49,307 nucleotides of DNA from Streptomyces hayashii (GCF_024539815.1 NZ_JAHHIU010000115.1:1-49307); one strand, 5' to 3'; counted from the stretch's first letter, positions 14,631 to 23,161 are shown. The notes: generated by a model from the sequence alone, not told the origin. A program made the numbers and translations.

Positions 14631-16662
14631 TCCGGGGCGCCGGCCTCGGGTCGTGCGGCTGTTCCCGGTCCGAGCCGCACAGCTCGGCGTTGAGCTCCTT
14701 GACCAGCTGGACGAGGTCGGTGGGCCGGTCCGGGCCCCACCAGTCGCCGAGCAGCTCGGTCAGCGACTCCTCGCGGGCCTCGCCGAGCCGCTCGGCGACC
14801 TCACGGCCGTCGGCGGTCAGGACCATGCCGAGCCCCTCGCGCACGGCGAGCCGGCGCACCTCGATCTGCCGGGCCGCCTCGATGATCACCGGCAGCGGCA
14901 CGGTGCTGCGCTCGGCCAGCAGCGACGGCTCGACGCTGCCGTACCGCTTGATGCGCAGCAGCAGCCAGCTCGCGGCCGGGAGGAGGTCGTAGCCGGCCGT
15001 CGCGGTGATCTTCCGGTAGATCTCGCGGCGGCCCTCGTGGGTGCCGAGGGCCGACAGCGCCCGGCAGACCTCGTCGTACGAGGAGCGCTCCACGGGGTTG
15101 CTGGCGAGGGTCTCGGTCACGTCGGGGGCGGTGACCGAGCCGCGCAGCGGATCCTCCCGCAGGAACCACGCCAGGACGAAGCCCAGGAGCGCGACCGGGG
15201 CGGCGTACAGGAAGACGTCGGTGATGGAGGAGGCGTACGCGTGCAGGACGCGCGGGCGCAGGTCGGACGGCAGGGCGGCGATGCCCCGCGGATCGGACTC
15301 CAGTGAGCCCGCCGAGACGCCGGGCGGCAGCCGGACGCCCCGGAAGGCGTCGGTGAGCTTGTCGCCGAGGCGGCTCGCGAAGACGGTGCCGAAGATGGCG
15401 ACGCCGAAGGAGGCCCCGATGGAGCGGAAGAACGTCGCGCCGGAGGTGGCGACGCCGAGGTCCTCGTACGCGACGGCGTTCTGCACGATGAGCACCAGCA
15501 CCTGCATGACCAGGCCGAGGCCGAGGCCGAAGACGAAGAAGCAGAGGCTCATCGAGGCGGTGGAGCTGTGCTCGTCGAGCCGGTGCAGCAGGAGCAGGCC
15601 GACGGTGGTGACGGCGGTGCCCGTGATGGGGAACACCTTCCAGCGGCCGGTGCGGCTGACGATCTGCCCGGAGGCCGTGGACGACAGCAGCATGCCCGCC
15701 ACCATGGGCAGCATGTGCACGCCGGACATGGTCGGTGAGACGCCCTGCACCACCTGCAGGAACGTCGGCAGGTAGGTCATCGCGCCGAACATCGCGAAGC
15801 CGACGATGAAGCTGATGACGGCGGAGAGCGTGAAGGTGCGGATGCCGAACAGCTTGAGCGGGAGGACCGGTTCGGCCGCCCGTCGTTCGACGGCGACGAA
15901 CGCCACGGCCAGCAGCACCCCGAGGACCGCCAGGCCGACGATCTGCGGTGAGCTCCAGTCCCAGGTGGTTCCGCCGAGGGAGGCCACCAGCACGAGACAG
16001 GTGGCGACGGAGGCGATGAGCAGGGTGCCGAGATAGTCGATGACGTGCCTGGTCGACCTGCGCGGGATGTGGAGCACCGCCGCGATGACGACGAGCGCGA
16101 CGACGCCGACGGGCAGATTGACGTAGAACACCCAGCGCCAGCTGAGGTGTTCGGTGAACAGGCCGCCCAGCAGCGGACCGAGGACGCTGGTGGCGCCGAA
16201 CACCGCGCCGAACAGGCCCTGGTAGCGACCGCGATCGCGCGGCGGGACGATGTCGCCGACGATCGCCATCGACAGCACCATCAAGCCACCGCCGCCCAGG
16301 CCCTGGACGGCTCGGAAGGCGATCAACTGCGGCATGTTTTGCGCCATTCCGCACAGCGCCGATCCGATGAGGAAGATGACGATCGCGATCTGGAACAGCC
16401 TCTTGCGCCCGTATTGATCGCCCAGTTTGCCCCACAGCGGCGTCGCGGCCGTCGACGCCAGCATGTACGCGGTGACCACCCACGACAGATGCTCCATACC
16501 ACCGAGGTCGCTGACGATCGTCGGCAGGGCGGTCGACACGATCGTCTGGTCGAGGGCGGCGAGGAGCATGCCGAGCAGCAGGGCGCCGATCGAGACGAGG
16601 ACGTTTCCGGACACGTGTTCCTGACGTGGATCCGCGGTCCTGCTGTGCGCGTCCAAGGCCAT
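14623..16662 (-). CDS. DHA2-family MFS drug exporter with a C-terminal MarR-like domain
   Basis: 679 residues from an ATG with GGGAGGC 6 bases upstream. Residues ~20-520 are a 14-segment EmrB/QacA-type drug:H+ antiporter. Motifs include LDQTIVSTALPTI (TM1), GKLGDQYGRKRL (motif A) and GPLLGGLFTEHLSWRWVFYV (motif C region). Normal members are about 480-550 residues. The extra ~160 residues form a soluble winged-helix-like domain (LLAERSTVPLPVIIEAARQI, then VLTADGREVAERL) resembling MarR regulators. No separate regulator gene is next to it, and a short palindrome lies in the divergent promoter region. The cytoplasmic tail may sense or bind something, but the DNA-binding role is inference. Confidence 0.87.
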   Translation of the reverse strand: MALDAHSRTADPRQEHVSGNVLVSIGALLLGMLLAALDQTIVSTALPTIVSDLGGMEHLSWVVTAYMLASTAATPLWGKLGDQYGRKRLFQIAIVIFLIGSALCGMAQNMPQLIAFRAVQGLGGGGLMVLSMAIVGDIVPPRDRGRYQGLFGAVFGATSVLGPLLGGLFTEHLSWRWVFYVNLPVGVVALVVIAAVLHIPRRSTRHVIDYLGTLLIASVATCLVLVASLGGTTWDWSSPQIVGLAVLGVLLAVAFVAVERRAAEPVLPLKLFGIRTFTLSAVISFIVGFAMFGAMTYLPTFLQVVQGVSPTMSGVHMLPMVAGMLLSSTASGQIVSRTGRWKVFPITGTAVTTVGLLLLHRLDEHSSTASMSLCFFVFGLGLGLVMQVLVLIVQNAVAYEDLGVATSGATFFRSIGASFGVAIFGTVFASRLGDKLTDAFRGVRLPPGVSAGSLESDPRGIAALPSDLRPRVLHAYASSITDVFLYAAPVALLGFVLAWFLREDPLRGSVTAPDVTETLASNPVERSSYDEVCRALSALGTHEGRREIYRKITATAGYDLLPAASWLLLRIKRYGSVEPSLLAERSTVPLPVIIEAARQIEVRRLAVREGLGMVLTADGREVAERLGEAREESLTELLGDWWGPDRPTDLVQLVKELNAELCGSDREQPHDPRPAPRIR

Positions 16663-16746
16663 GGATGCCTCCCGGGGCTCTGGTGACCCTTTCCATCGTG
16701 ATCGGTGTGACCCGTTATGGCCTCTTGTAGTCCTCCCGGATTCTGA

Positions 16747-16763
16747 CGGAATACGACATTCCG
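16747..16763. promoter_or_regulatory. Candidate operator between the MFS gene and the PG-binding gene
   Basis: CGGAAT-ACGAC-ATTCCG is a 6+5+6 perfect inverted repeat in the 172-base divergent region, 85 bases upstream of the MFS start. Its size fits a TetR- or MarR-type site. The regulator is unknown. Confidence 0.35.
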
Positions 16764-16834
16764 GGGGCTGCGGGCGATCGCTCGTGGAGAGGATCTGCAT
16801 AATCTCTGGAGTTTGGATGGGGAGGGACGAACAC

Positions 16835-18064
16835 GTGATCGATCCGACGGGGCGGCAGGGGCGGGCGGGGCGGCAGGGACTGCCGTGTCCAGAGTGCGGA
16901 GCGCTGCGCGCGGCCGACAACACCCCGTCCTGCGCCTGCGCCCAGCGCGCCTCCGAAGCCCTGCGCGACACGCGCACGGCGGAGGCGGCAGCGGCGGAGG
17001 ACTTCGATCCGTTGCGGATACGGCCGTACGTGGAACTGGAGGACTCCGCCCCCGGCGCCGACACAGGTTCCGGCTTCGCCACCGGCACAGGCACCGGCAC
17101 CGGCTTGAGCACCGGCTCCGGTCCGGCGGGGGCGGGAAGCCCGGCGGGGGCGGGAAGCCCGATGGGGGCGGGAAGCAAGGCGGGCGACGCGACCGGCAGC
17201 CGCGGAGGCGGGAGCGACGGGGGCGGGGCGGTCTCCGCCGCCGAGGTCACCATGCCGCTGAGGGCCGTCCCCGGCGACGCGACCGCGCCGCTGCACACCG
17301 CGGCCCACGGCGGACCCGCACCGCACGGGACGACCGCGTTTCCCGCACCGCCGGCCGCACCCGCGTCCGGGCCGGACGCCGCCGACCTGAGCCTGTTCGG
17401 GACGGTGGCCGTCGGCGCCTCGGACCCCGACGGCGGGGAACCTCGCGGCTCGCACCGTCGCCGTACCCTGCTGATCGCCACGGCCGCCGCCGTGGTGGGC
17501 GTGGTGGCGGCGGCCGGGTTCGCGGCCGGAATGTTCTCCTACGAGAAGCCGACGCGTGACCGGGCCGCTCCGCAGGACGTGCGGGCCGCCGTGCCCGACA
17601 CCTCCACCGAGGCGACCTCCGGCTCGCCGTCGGCGAGCCGCTCCGCGTCCCCGTCGGCCGCCGAGGCCTCGCCGTCCCCCTCCGAGAGCGCGAGCCCGTC
17701 GCCCTCCCCGTCGGCGTCGAGCGCCTCTCCCTCCGCTTCCCCGTCGGCCGAGGCGCCCAGCCCCACGCCGACCGCCCGCGCGAGCACCTCCCCGGCCCCC
17801 GGGATCGGAGCCGAGGGCAGCCAGAACGCCCCGGTGGACGCGGTCGTCCTGCGGCGCGGCGACAAGGGCGCAGAGGTGACCGAACTCCAGCTGCGGCTAC
17901 GGCAGTTGCACCTCTACGACAGCCAGGCCGACGGCATGTTCGGCAGCGAGGTCGAGGAGGCCGTGCGCAACTACCAGTGGTCCCGGGCCACGACGTCGGA
18001 CGGCCTGGGCGTCTACGGTCCGGCGACCCGAACAGCTCTGGAGTCCGAGACGAAGGAACCGTGA
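16835..18064 (+). CDS. Membrane-anchored peptidoglycan-binding protein
   Basis: 409 residues from a GTG at 16835 preceded by GGGGAGGGA; an ATG at 16817 in frame overlaps that site and is less likely. Order of parts: a small Cys cluster (CPECG, then CAC) that may be a zinc ribbon; a low-complexity Gly/Thr/Ala stretch with a threefold AGAGSP repeat; a single TM segment (LLIATAAAVVGVVAAAGFAA); a long Ser/Pro/Ala linker; and a C-terminal PG_binding_1 domain (LRRGDKGAEVTELQLRLRQL, then ATRTALE). The Cys cluster is on the inside and the wall-binding domain outside. The protein could connect cytoplasm to cell wall; no enzyme domain is present. Confidence 0.83.
   Translation: MIDPTGRQGRAGRQGLPCPECGALRAADNTPSCACAQRASEALRDTRTAEAAAAEDFDPLRIRPYVELEDSAPGADTGSGFATGTGTGTGLSTGSGPAGAGSPAGAGSPMGAGSKAGDATGSRGGGSDGGGAVSAAEVTMPLRAVPGDATAPLHTAAHGGPAPHGTTAFPAPPAAPASGPDAADLSLFGTVAVGASDPDGGEPRGSHRRRTLLIATAAAVVGVVAAAGFAAGMFSYEKPTRDRAAPQDVRAAVPDTSTEATSGSPSASRSASPSAAEASPSPSESASPSPSPSASSASPSASPSAEAPSPTPTARASTSPAPGIGAEGSQNAPVDAVVLRRGDKGAEVTELQLRLRQLHLYDSQADGMFGSEVEEAVRNYQWSRATTSDGLGVYGPATRTALESETKEP
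17125..17178 (+). repeat. 18 bp tandem repeat, three copies, inside the PG-binding gene
   Basis: Three contiguous 18 bp units (GGCGGGGGCGGGAAGCCC, an identical copy, then a diverged copy) encode AGAGSP repeats. The unit is a multiple of three, so copy-number change would keep the frame. Confidence 0.8.
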
Positions 18065-18068
18065 CCTG

Positions 18069-18090
18069 CCCGGGGGCCGGTTCCCCCGGG
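18069..18090. terminator. Bidirectional terminator between convergent genes
   Basis: CCCGGGGG and CCCCCGGG pair over 8 bp with a 6-base loop, in the 41-base gap between the convergent PG-binding and HAD genes. It could end both transcripts. Confidence 0.6.
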
Positions 18091-18105
18091 GTCGCCCTCC
18101 GCGGG

Positions 18106-18759
18106 TCAGATCGTGCGGACGCTGATGCCGACGCCGCCCGGCGCGGTTTCCACGCGCACCTGGCGCAGGTCGCGCACGAGCACGTCCGGGGCGTGCTCCG
18201 CCGCGCGCGGCCCGACTCCCACGACGCGCATCCCGGCGGCGCGGCCGGCCGCGATGCCCGCCCCGGAGTCCTCGAACACCACGCACTCCGCCGGGGCGAT
18301 CCCCAGCTCGGCGGCGCCCTTGAGGAAGCCCTCGGGGTCCGGCTTGCTCGCGCCGACCGACTCCGCGGTGACCCGCACGTCGGGCAGCTCCAGCCCGGCC
18401 GCGGCCATCCGCGCCGTGGACAGCGGGACGTCCGCCGAGGTGACCAGGGCGTGCGGGACGCCCCGCAGCGAGGCGAGGAACTCCGGCGCGCCGGGCACCG
18501 GCACGACTCCGTCCATGTCGGCGGTCTCCTCGGCCAGCATCCGCGCGTTGTCCGCGTGGTTGAGACGCGTGGGCCGGTCGGGCAGCAGCACCGCCATCGA
18601 GGCGTGGCCCTGCCGGCCGTGGACGACCTGCATGACCTCGTCGCCGTCCAGTCCGTGCACGTCGGCCCAGCGCCGCCAGATCCGTTCGACGACGGCGTCG
18701 GAGTTCACGAGCGTGCCGTCCATGTCGAGCAGAAGGGCGCGGGCGTTCAGGACCGGCAT
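18106..18759 (-). CDS. HAD-superfamily phosphatase (beta-phosphoglucomutase / sugar-phosphatase type)
   Basis: 217 residues from an ATG with GGAGCTG upstream. Motif I is LLLDMDGTLVNSD (nucleophile and acid Asp), motif II the Ser/Thr in ALVTSADVP, motif III the Lys in GASKPDPEGFL and motif IV ECVVFEDSGAGI. The small helical cap between motifs I and II (residues ~20-85) marks subclass IA, which includes sugar-phosphate and phosphoglycolate phosphatases. The substrate is not predictable. It ends 42 bases from the convergent PG-binding gene. Confidence 0.9.
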   Translation of the reverse strand: MPVLNARALLLDMDGTLVNSDAVVERIWRRWADVHGLDGDEVMQVVHGRQGHASMAVLLPDRPTRLNHADNARMLAEETADMDGVVPVPGAPEFLASLRGVPHALVTSADVPLSTARMAAAGLELPDVRVTAESVGASKPDPEGFLKGAAELGIAPAECVVFEDSGAGIAAGRAAGMRVVGVGPRAAEHAPDVLVRDLRQVRVETAPGGVGISVRTI

Positions 18760-18930
18760 CAGCAGCTCCAGGTGCGTGGCGCGTAGGGGACAAGGCGGCC
18801 CCGCCCGCCGGTCAGGGAAAACGGGCGGGAGCCACTTTGTTTGCCAACGGTACAAAACAATGCGGCTCCGCCGCCACCCCGGACGGCACGCCGCGGGAAA
18901 GGTACGGACGGCGTTCATCTGCCGTTCGGC

Positions 18931-19512
18931 TCAGCCGGTGATCGCCTCCCACAGGCTCCACACGCCGAGCGCCAGCATCAGCAGCGCCGCGATCTGCGTG
19001 ATCAGCTTCAGCGGCACCCGCTTCATCAGCGCCTTTCCGCCGACGATGCCGAGTCCGGCCACCGCCCACAGCGCCAGCACGGCGCCGAGGCCGACGGAGA
19101 GCGGGTCGTCGTAGCGGGCGGCGAGGTTCGCCGTCATGATCTGGGTGAGATCGCCGAACTCGGCGACCAGGATCAGCATGAAGCCCGCACCCGCGACCTT
19201 CCAGAACGACTGGTCCTCGGGCCGCCGGATCTCCTCCTCGCCGTCGTCCTTCCTCAGCAGCAGCACGGCCGCGCCGCCCAGGAAGAGGACGCCCGTCAGC
19301 GCGTGCACGAGCTGCCGCGGAAGCAGTGTGAGCACGCTGCCGGCCGCGACGGCGAGCACGACGTGCAGCGCGAAGGCCGCGGCGACCCCGGCGAAGACGT
19401 ACGAGGCGCGGTAGCGGGTGCCCAGGACGAGGCCGGCCAGGGCGGTCTTGTCCGGCAGCTCGGCCAGGAAGACGACGCCGAAGACGACCGCCGTCACGGT
19501 GATGCTGATCAA
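18931..19512 (-). CDS. GDT1/TMEM165/UPF0016 cation transporter (probably Mn2+ export)
   Basis: 193 residues with six membrane segments in two related halves separated by an acidic loop (DDGEEEIRRPED). The family's E-x-G-D-K/R-T/S motif occurs twice in altered form: ELPDKT at 18-23 (Gly to Pro) and EFGDLT at 118-123 (Lys to Leu). Bacterial members export manganese. A yybP-ykoY Mn2+-sensing riboswitch lies directly upstream on the same strand, which supports that role. The ATG at 19512 starts at the first membrane segment. Confidence 0.9.
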   Translation of the reverse strand: MISITVTAVVFGVVFLAELPDKTALAGLVLGTRYRASYVFAGVAAAFALHVVLAVAAGSVLTLLPRQLVHALTGVLFLGGAAVLLLRKDDGEEEIRRPEDQSFWKVAGAGFMLILVAEFGDLTQIMTANLAARYDDPLSVGLGAVLALWAVAGLGIVGGKALMKRVPLKLITQIAALLMLALGVWSLWEAITG

Positions 19513-19593
19513 GGTTCCTCAATCGGTCGGGGACCGCCCCGCCGAGAGTCGGCACGCTCTGAACCAGACGCCTCGGCAGGGCAGCGCACACGT

Positions 19594-19617
19594 CACCCGT
19601 GCCGTGCGGCACGGGTG
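19594..19617 (-). terminator. Expression-platform hairpin of the yybP-ykoY riboswitch
   Basis: CACCCGTGCC-GTGC-GGCACGGGTG is a perfect 10 bp stem with a 4-base loop, right after the aptamer and about 80 bases before the transporter's start. It has no T tract. It could be the intrinsic terminator that Mn2+ binding to the aptamer prevents. Confidence 0.55.
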
Positions 19618-19619
19618 TG

Positions 19620-19740
19620 CACTGCTTGCCGAAGGTCTCGCTGGCCGGCCCGTACGACGGGTCTGCCTCCGGGCGCCGGCTCAGACGAGCTGAGCAGTAT
19701 GTCGACGGTCCGGCGAAGAGCTACTCCCCTTCTGCGCTCC
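19620..19740 (-). promoter_or_regulatory. yybP-ykoY (Mn2+-sensing) riboswitch
   Basis: Read on the minus strand, the leader of the GDT1 gene has the two conserved blocks of this class in the right order. AAGGGGAGTAGC (19731 to 19720) is followed by the hairpin GACCGTC..., then GCCGGCGCCC with GGAGGCAGACC, then CAGCGAGACCTTCGGC (about 19642 to 19627). The last block matches the family's GCAAGACCnTTGC loop region. A -10 element TACACT (19748 to 19743) just upstream would start transcription near 19736. yybP-ykoY RNAs switch on Mn2+ efflux genes, including UPF0016 members, at high Mn2+. Confidence 0.87.
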
Positions 19741-19795
19741 CCAGTGTACGAGACGGCCCGCGCAGCCGTTCGCGGAGATCGTTCCGTCGCACACC

Positions 19796-19824
19796 TTGTC
19801 GTGTCATGTGCGCGTCACTAGCTT
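19796..19824 (+). promoter_or_regulatory. Housekeeping-type promoter of the HNH nuclease gene
   Basis: TTGTCG at 19796-19801 and TAGCTT at 19819-19824 are separated by 17 bases, close to the Streptomyces HrdB consensus (TTGAC, TAGnnT). The start codon lies 90 bases downstream. Confidence 0.5.
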
Positions 19825-19913
19825 CTAACCGGTCGCACATCTCCCCGCAATGCGCGAGCGCGAGCATTCCCCCGCTCGCACTCCAACACCCCGCCTCCCC
19901 CAACGGAGTTCGC

Positions 19914-20558
19914 ATGTCGAAGTTCTACGCGCGTGGACGGCTGAGCGTACTCGCCGCCCTCACCGGCCTCATAGCCTCGGTCGGGCTCTTCACCGCCCCG
20001 ACCGCCTCCGCCGCACTGCCCACCCCGGTCAGCGCCGCCACCGCACGGACCTATCTGGCCTCCCTCAGCGTGAAGACCGAGAACCGCACCGGCTACAGCC
20101 GCGACCTCTTCCCCACCTGGATCACCATCAGCGGCACCTGCAACACGCGCGAGTACGTCCTCAAGCGGGACGGCTCGAACGTCGTCACCAACTCCGCCTG
20201 CACCGCCACCAGCGGCACCTGGTACTCCCCCTACGACGGCGCCACCTGGACCGCCGCCTCCGACCTCGACATCGACCACCTGGTCCCGCTCGCCGAGGCC
20301 TGGGACTCCGGGGCGAGCGCGTGGACCACCGCCCAGCGGCAGGCCTTCGCCAACGACGTCACCCGCCCGCAGCTCCTCGCCGTCACGGACAACGTGAACC
20401 AGTCCAAGAGCGACCAGGACCCGGCCGAGTGGATGCCGTCCCTCACCTCGTACCGCTGCACGTACGTCCGCGCCTGGGTGCAGGTGAAGTACTACTACAA
20501 CCTCGCGGTCGACTCCGCCGAGAAGAGCGCGCTGACGAGCTACCTCGCCAACTGCTGA
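19914..20558 (+). CDS. Secreted HNH-family nuclease (DUF1524 / GmrSD C-terminal-like)
   Basis: 214 residues from an ATG preceded by AACGGAG. Residues 1-~35 are a signal peptide (basic GRL start, hydrophobic core, TASAA cleavage). The mature protein has two cysteine pairs (CNTRE with CTATS; CTYV with the terminal C). The beta-beta-alpha-metal core is DIDHLVPLAEAWDSG, continuing with NVNQSKSDQDPAEW; the DHxVPLxxAW and N-x(3)-K pattern marks the DUF1524/HNH group. Secreted Streptomyces members are extracellular DNases or RNases used for nutrition; this role is from the family, not shown here. It is separate from GmrSD restriction, as no restriction partner is nearby. Confidence 0.87.
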   Translation: MSKFYARGRLSVLAALTGLIASVGLFTAPTASAALPTPVSAATARTYLASLSVKTENRTGYSRDLFPTWITISGTCNTREYVLKRDGSNVVTNSACTATSGTWYSPYDGATWTAASDLDIDHLVPLAEAWDSGASAWTTAQRQAFANDVTRPQLLAVTDNVNQSKSDQDPAEWMPSLTSYRCTYVRAWVQVKYYYNLAVDSAEKSALTSYLANC

Positions 20559-20715
20559 CCGCCCCCACCGGATCCGCCGGAGCCCCGGCGCGACCCGAGG
20601 GGCCCGACGGGACCCGAGGGCACCCGACGGGGACCGGACGCGATCCGGCCCCGGGGATCTCGCCGCGGACCTCCGTCGTTCCGTACCGTACGGGGCGACG
20701 GAGGAGGGTGATCGC

Positions 20716-22347
20716 ATGGCCGAACTGCGGCTGGGACCACTGCTGAGATACGCCGACGGCGCGACGGCGACCGTCTGGGTCGAGGCGAGCCGTCCGTGCA
20801 CCGCCGAGGTGCGCTGCGCCGACGGCGCGGGCGGCAGAGCCCCGACCTTCCAGGTGGCGGGCCACCACTACGCCCTGATCGAGGTCGGCGGCCTGACGCC
20901 CGGCACGGAGACGGCGTACGAGGTGTTCCTCGACGACGCCCCCGTGTGGCCGCTGCCGGACTCCCCCTTCCCGCCCTCGCGGATCCGCACCCTCGCCGAC
21001 GACGGCGAAGAGGTGCGCGTCGCGTTCGGCTCCTGCCGGTGGGCGGCGCCCCCGGCCGGCGGGAAGGACCCCGTCGGCCCCGACGCCCTGGACAGTCTGG
21101 CCACCCGGCTCGCCGCCGACCCGTCGGGCGAACGCCCCGACGTGCTGCTGCTGCTGGGCGACCAGGTGTACGCCGACGAGGTCTCCGACGCGACCAAGGG
21201 AAGGATCGCCGCCCGCCGGGGGCTGGACGACGCGCCCGGAGCCGAGGTCGCCGACTTCGAGGAGTACACCTGGCTCTACTACGAGTCCTGGCTCGACCCA
21301 GAGGTGCGCTGGCTGCTGTCCACCGTGCCCACCTGCATGGTCTTCGACGACCACGACGTCATCGACGACTGGAACACCTCCGCCTCCTGGCTGGCCGACA
21401 TGCGGGCCACCCCCTGGTGGCGGGAGCGGCTGATGAGCGGCCTGATGTCGTACTGGGTGCACCAGCACCTCGGCAACCTCACCCCGGCCGAGCTGGCCGC
21501 CGACCCGCTCTACGCGGCCGTGCGCGAGGCCGCCGACGGCACCGACCTCCTGCGTGACTTCGCCGGCCGTGCCGACACCGACCCCGCGTCCGTGCGGTGG
21601 AGTTACCGACGCGACTTCGGACGGGTACGGCTGCTGATGGTCGACAGCCGGGCCGCCCGGGTGCTGGACGAGGACGCGCGCTCGATGCTCGACCCGGGCG
21701 AGCGGACCTGGCTGCGCGAACAGGCCCTCGACGGCCTGGGCTCCTACGACCACCTCCTGATCGGCACCTCGCTGCCCTGGCTGCTGCCGCACCTGGTGCA
21801 CGACGCCGAGGAGTGGGACGCGGCCCTGTGCCGGGGCGAACGCGGAGCGCGCTGGGCCCGGTTCGGGGAGAGGCTGCGACGCGGGGCGGACCTGGAGCAC
21901 TGGGCGGCCTTTCCGCAGTCGTTCACGGCGCTCGCGGACCTGATCGCCGAGGTCGGCGCGGGGACACGCGCGCCGGCCAGCGTGCTGGTGCTGTCCGGAG
22001 ACGTCCATCACGCGTATGCGGCCGAGCCCCGCTGGCCCGACGGGACGGGCCCGGACGCGCGCGTGCTGCAGCTCACCTGCTCCCCGGTGCACAACTCCGT
22101 CCCGCCGTCCATCCGGGTGGGTTTCCGTTTCGGATGGAGCGGCGCGGCCCGCGCGCTCGGCCGCCGGCTCCGCCGGCACGGCCGCTGCCCCCGCCCGCCC
22201 GTCAGCTGGCGCAGGACGGGCGGCCCCTGGTTCGGCAACCAGCTCATGTCCCTGACACTGCGCGGCCGTTCGGCCCGGCTCCGACTGGAGCGGGCGCGCG
22301 AGGACGGACGTCTGGCGACCGTGACGGAGTCCGACCTCACCCCGTGA
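20716..22347 (+). CDS. PhoD-like alkaline phosphatase / metallophosphoesterase
   Basis: 543 residues from an ATG with GGAGGAGGG upstream. Residues ~1-95 are the N-terminal fibronectin-like domain of PhoD-type enzymes (LRLGPLLRYADGATATVWVE). The catalytic domain follows with GSCRWA, LLLLGDQVYADE, FDDHDVIDDWN and, near the end, LSGDVHHAY: the metal-binding Asp, Asn and His residues of the PhoD family. No signal peptide or Tat motif is visible, unlike secreted PhoD, so it is probably cytoplasmic. The substrate is a phosphodiester or phosphomonoester of unknown nature. It is followed by a 13 bp terminator. Confidence 0.88.
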   Translation: MAELRLGPLLRYADGATATVWVEASRPCTAEVRCADGAGGRAPTFQVAGHHYALIEVGGLTPGTETAYEVFLDDAPVWPLPDSPFPPSRIRTLADDGEEVRVAFGSCRWAAPPAGGKDPVGPDALDSLATRLAADPSGERPDVLLLLGDQVYADEVSDATKGRIAARRGLDDAPGAEVADFEEYTWLYYESWLDPEVRWLLSTVPTCMVFDDHDVIDDWNTSASWLADMRATPWWRERLMSGLMSYWVHQHLGNLTPAELAADPLYAAVREAADGTDLLRDFAGRADTDPASVRWSYRRDFGRVRLLMVDSRAARVLDEDARSMLDPGERTWLREQALDGLGSYDHLLIGTSLPWLLPHLVHDAEEWDAALCRGERGARWARFGERLRRGADLEHWAAFPQSFTALADLIAEVGAGTRAPASVLVLSGDVHHAYAAEPRWPDGTGPDARVLQLTCSPVHNSVPPSIRVGFRFGWSGAARALGRRLRRHGRCPRPPVSWRRTGGPWFGNQLMSLTLRGRSARLRLERAREDGRLATVTESDLTP

Positions 22348-22430
22348 CGGGGGACGCCCCACCGAGCGGCGCGCCTGAGCAATCGCCAGAAACCGTTACA
22401 GGTAAGGAGGTTGGCACCAGAACGCCAAGG

Positions 22431-22465
22431 GAGGGCGCGCGCCGACGGTCATGGCGCGCGCCCTC
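22431..22465 (+). terminator. Terminator after the PhoD-like gene
   Basis: GAGGGCGCGCGCC and GGCGCGCGCCCTC pair perfectly over 13 bp with a 9-base loop, 84 bases after the stop codon. Confidence 0.75.
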
Positions 22466-22587
22466 TCAGGCGCGTGGATTCGGTCACACTTTCGGACGCG
22501 GGCGCGGTGGGCGCCGGCCGTCCGACGTGCGGTGACCAGGCGGGAAGAGCCCTCGAAGGCAACGAAGTCGTGGCTAAAAGTTGAACT

Positions 22588-22616
22588 TGCAACCAACAAT
22601 CGGGTCCGCCTACCGT
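22588..22616 (+). promoter_or_regulatory. Promoter of the DoxX gene with an overlapping repeat
   Basis: TTGCAA (22588-22593) and TACCGT (22611-22616) are 17 bases apart. The -35 side overlaps GTTG-AACTTG-CAAC (22580-22593), a short inverted repeat in an AT-rich patch that could be a repressor site. The start codon is 93 bases downstream. Confidence 0.45.
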
Positions 22617-22708
22617 GAGTCGCTGATTCGGTACCGCCGCCCCCACCGACCGGTCCTCTCCCCGTTTCCGGACCGGCCCGATCCGAGACCGAAGGAGCAC
22701 CCCCCACC

Positions 22709-23161
22709 ATGTCCGCTCGCCTCAACACCGCGCAGCCCTACGCGGTCGGCCTCTTCCGCATCGTCGTAGGCCTGCTCTTCGCCTGCCACGGCGCCGCGTC
22801 CCTGTTCGGCGTCCTCGGCGGCGCCGGCGGCAAGGGCGGAACCCTCGACGCCGGCACCTGGCCCGGCTGGTACGCGGCCGTGATCCAGCTCGTCTGCGGC
22901 ACCCTGGTCATGCTGGGCCTGGGCACCCGGGCCGCCGCGTTCCTGGCCTCCGGCTCGATGGCCTACGCCTACTTCAACGTGCACCAGCCCCACGCGCTGT
23001 GGCCGATGCAGAACGGCGGCGAGCCCTCCGTGATGTTCTGCTGGGCCTTCCTGCTGCTGATCTTCACCGGTTCCGGCGCCCTCGGGCTCGACCGGCTCCT
23101 CGCGGGCCGCACGAGCCCGGAGCGGGAGCCGGCGGTCCGGAAGGCCACCGTCTCCGCCTGA
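22709..23161 (+). CDS. DoxX-family membrane protein
   Basis: 150 residues with four membrane segments, starting at an ATG with GAAGGAG 10 bases upstream. FRIVVGLLFACHGAASLFG at the start and LGLGTRAAAFLASGSMAYAY in the middle are typical DoxX/DUF417-like features, with HQPHALWPMQNGG as the conserved loop before segment 4. Mycobacterial DoxX works with SodA and SseA in a membrane oxidoreductase complex; no such genes are adjacent here. A GTTG/CAAC repeat over its promoter suggests control by a MarR- or redox-type regulator. A terminator hairpin follows. Confidence 0.9.
   Translation: MSARLNTAQPYAVGLFRIVVGLLFACHGAASLFGVLGGAGGKGGTLDAGTWPGWYAAVIQLVCGTLVMLGLGTRAAAFLASGSMAYAYFNVHQPHALWPMQNGGEPSVMFCWAFLLLIFTGSGALGLDRLLAGRTSPEREPAVRKATVSA

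Larger units (their letters stand above)
22348..22708 (+). other. Intergenic region: terminator, then DoxX promoter
   Basis: No gene is seen in these 361 bases. It holds a 13 bp terminator stem (22431-22465), a small repeat TTGGC/GCCAA just before it (22411-22428), and a promoter with an overlapping GTTG/CAAC repeat near 22580-22616. Confidence 0.55.

Noticed and set aside
19914..20558. Restriction endonuclease (GmrSD) or toxin system
   Set aside because: The HNH protein has a signal peptide and stands alone; no DUF262 partner, methylase or immunity gene is nearby.
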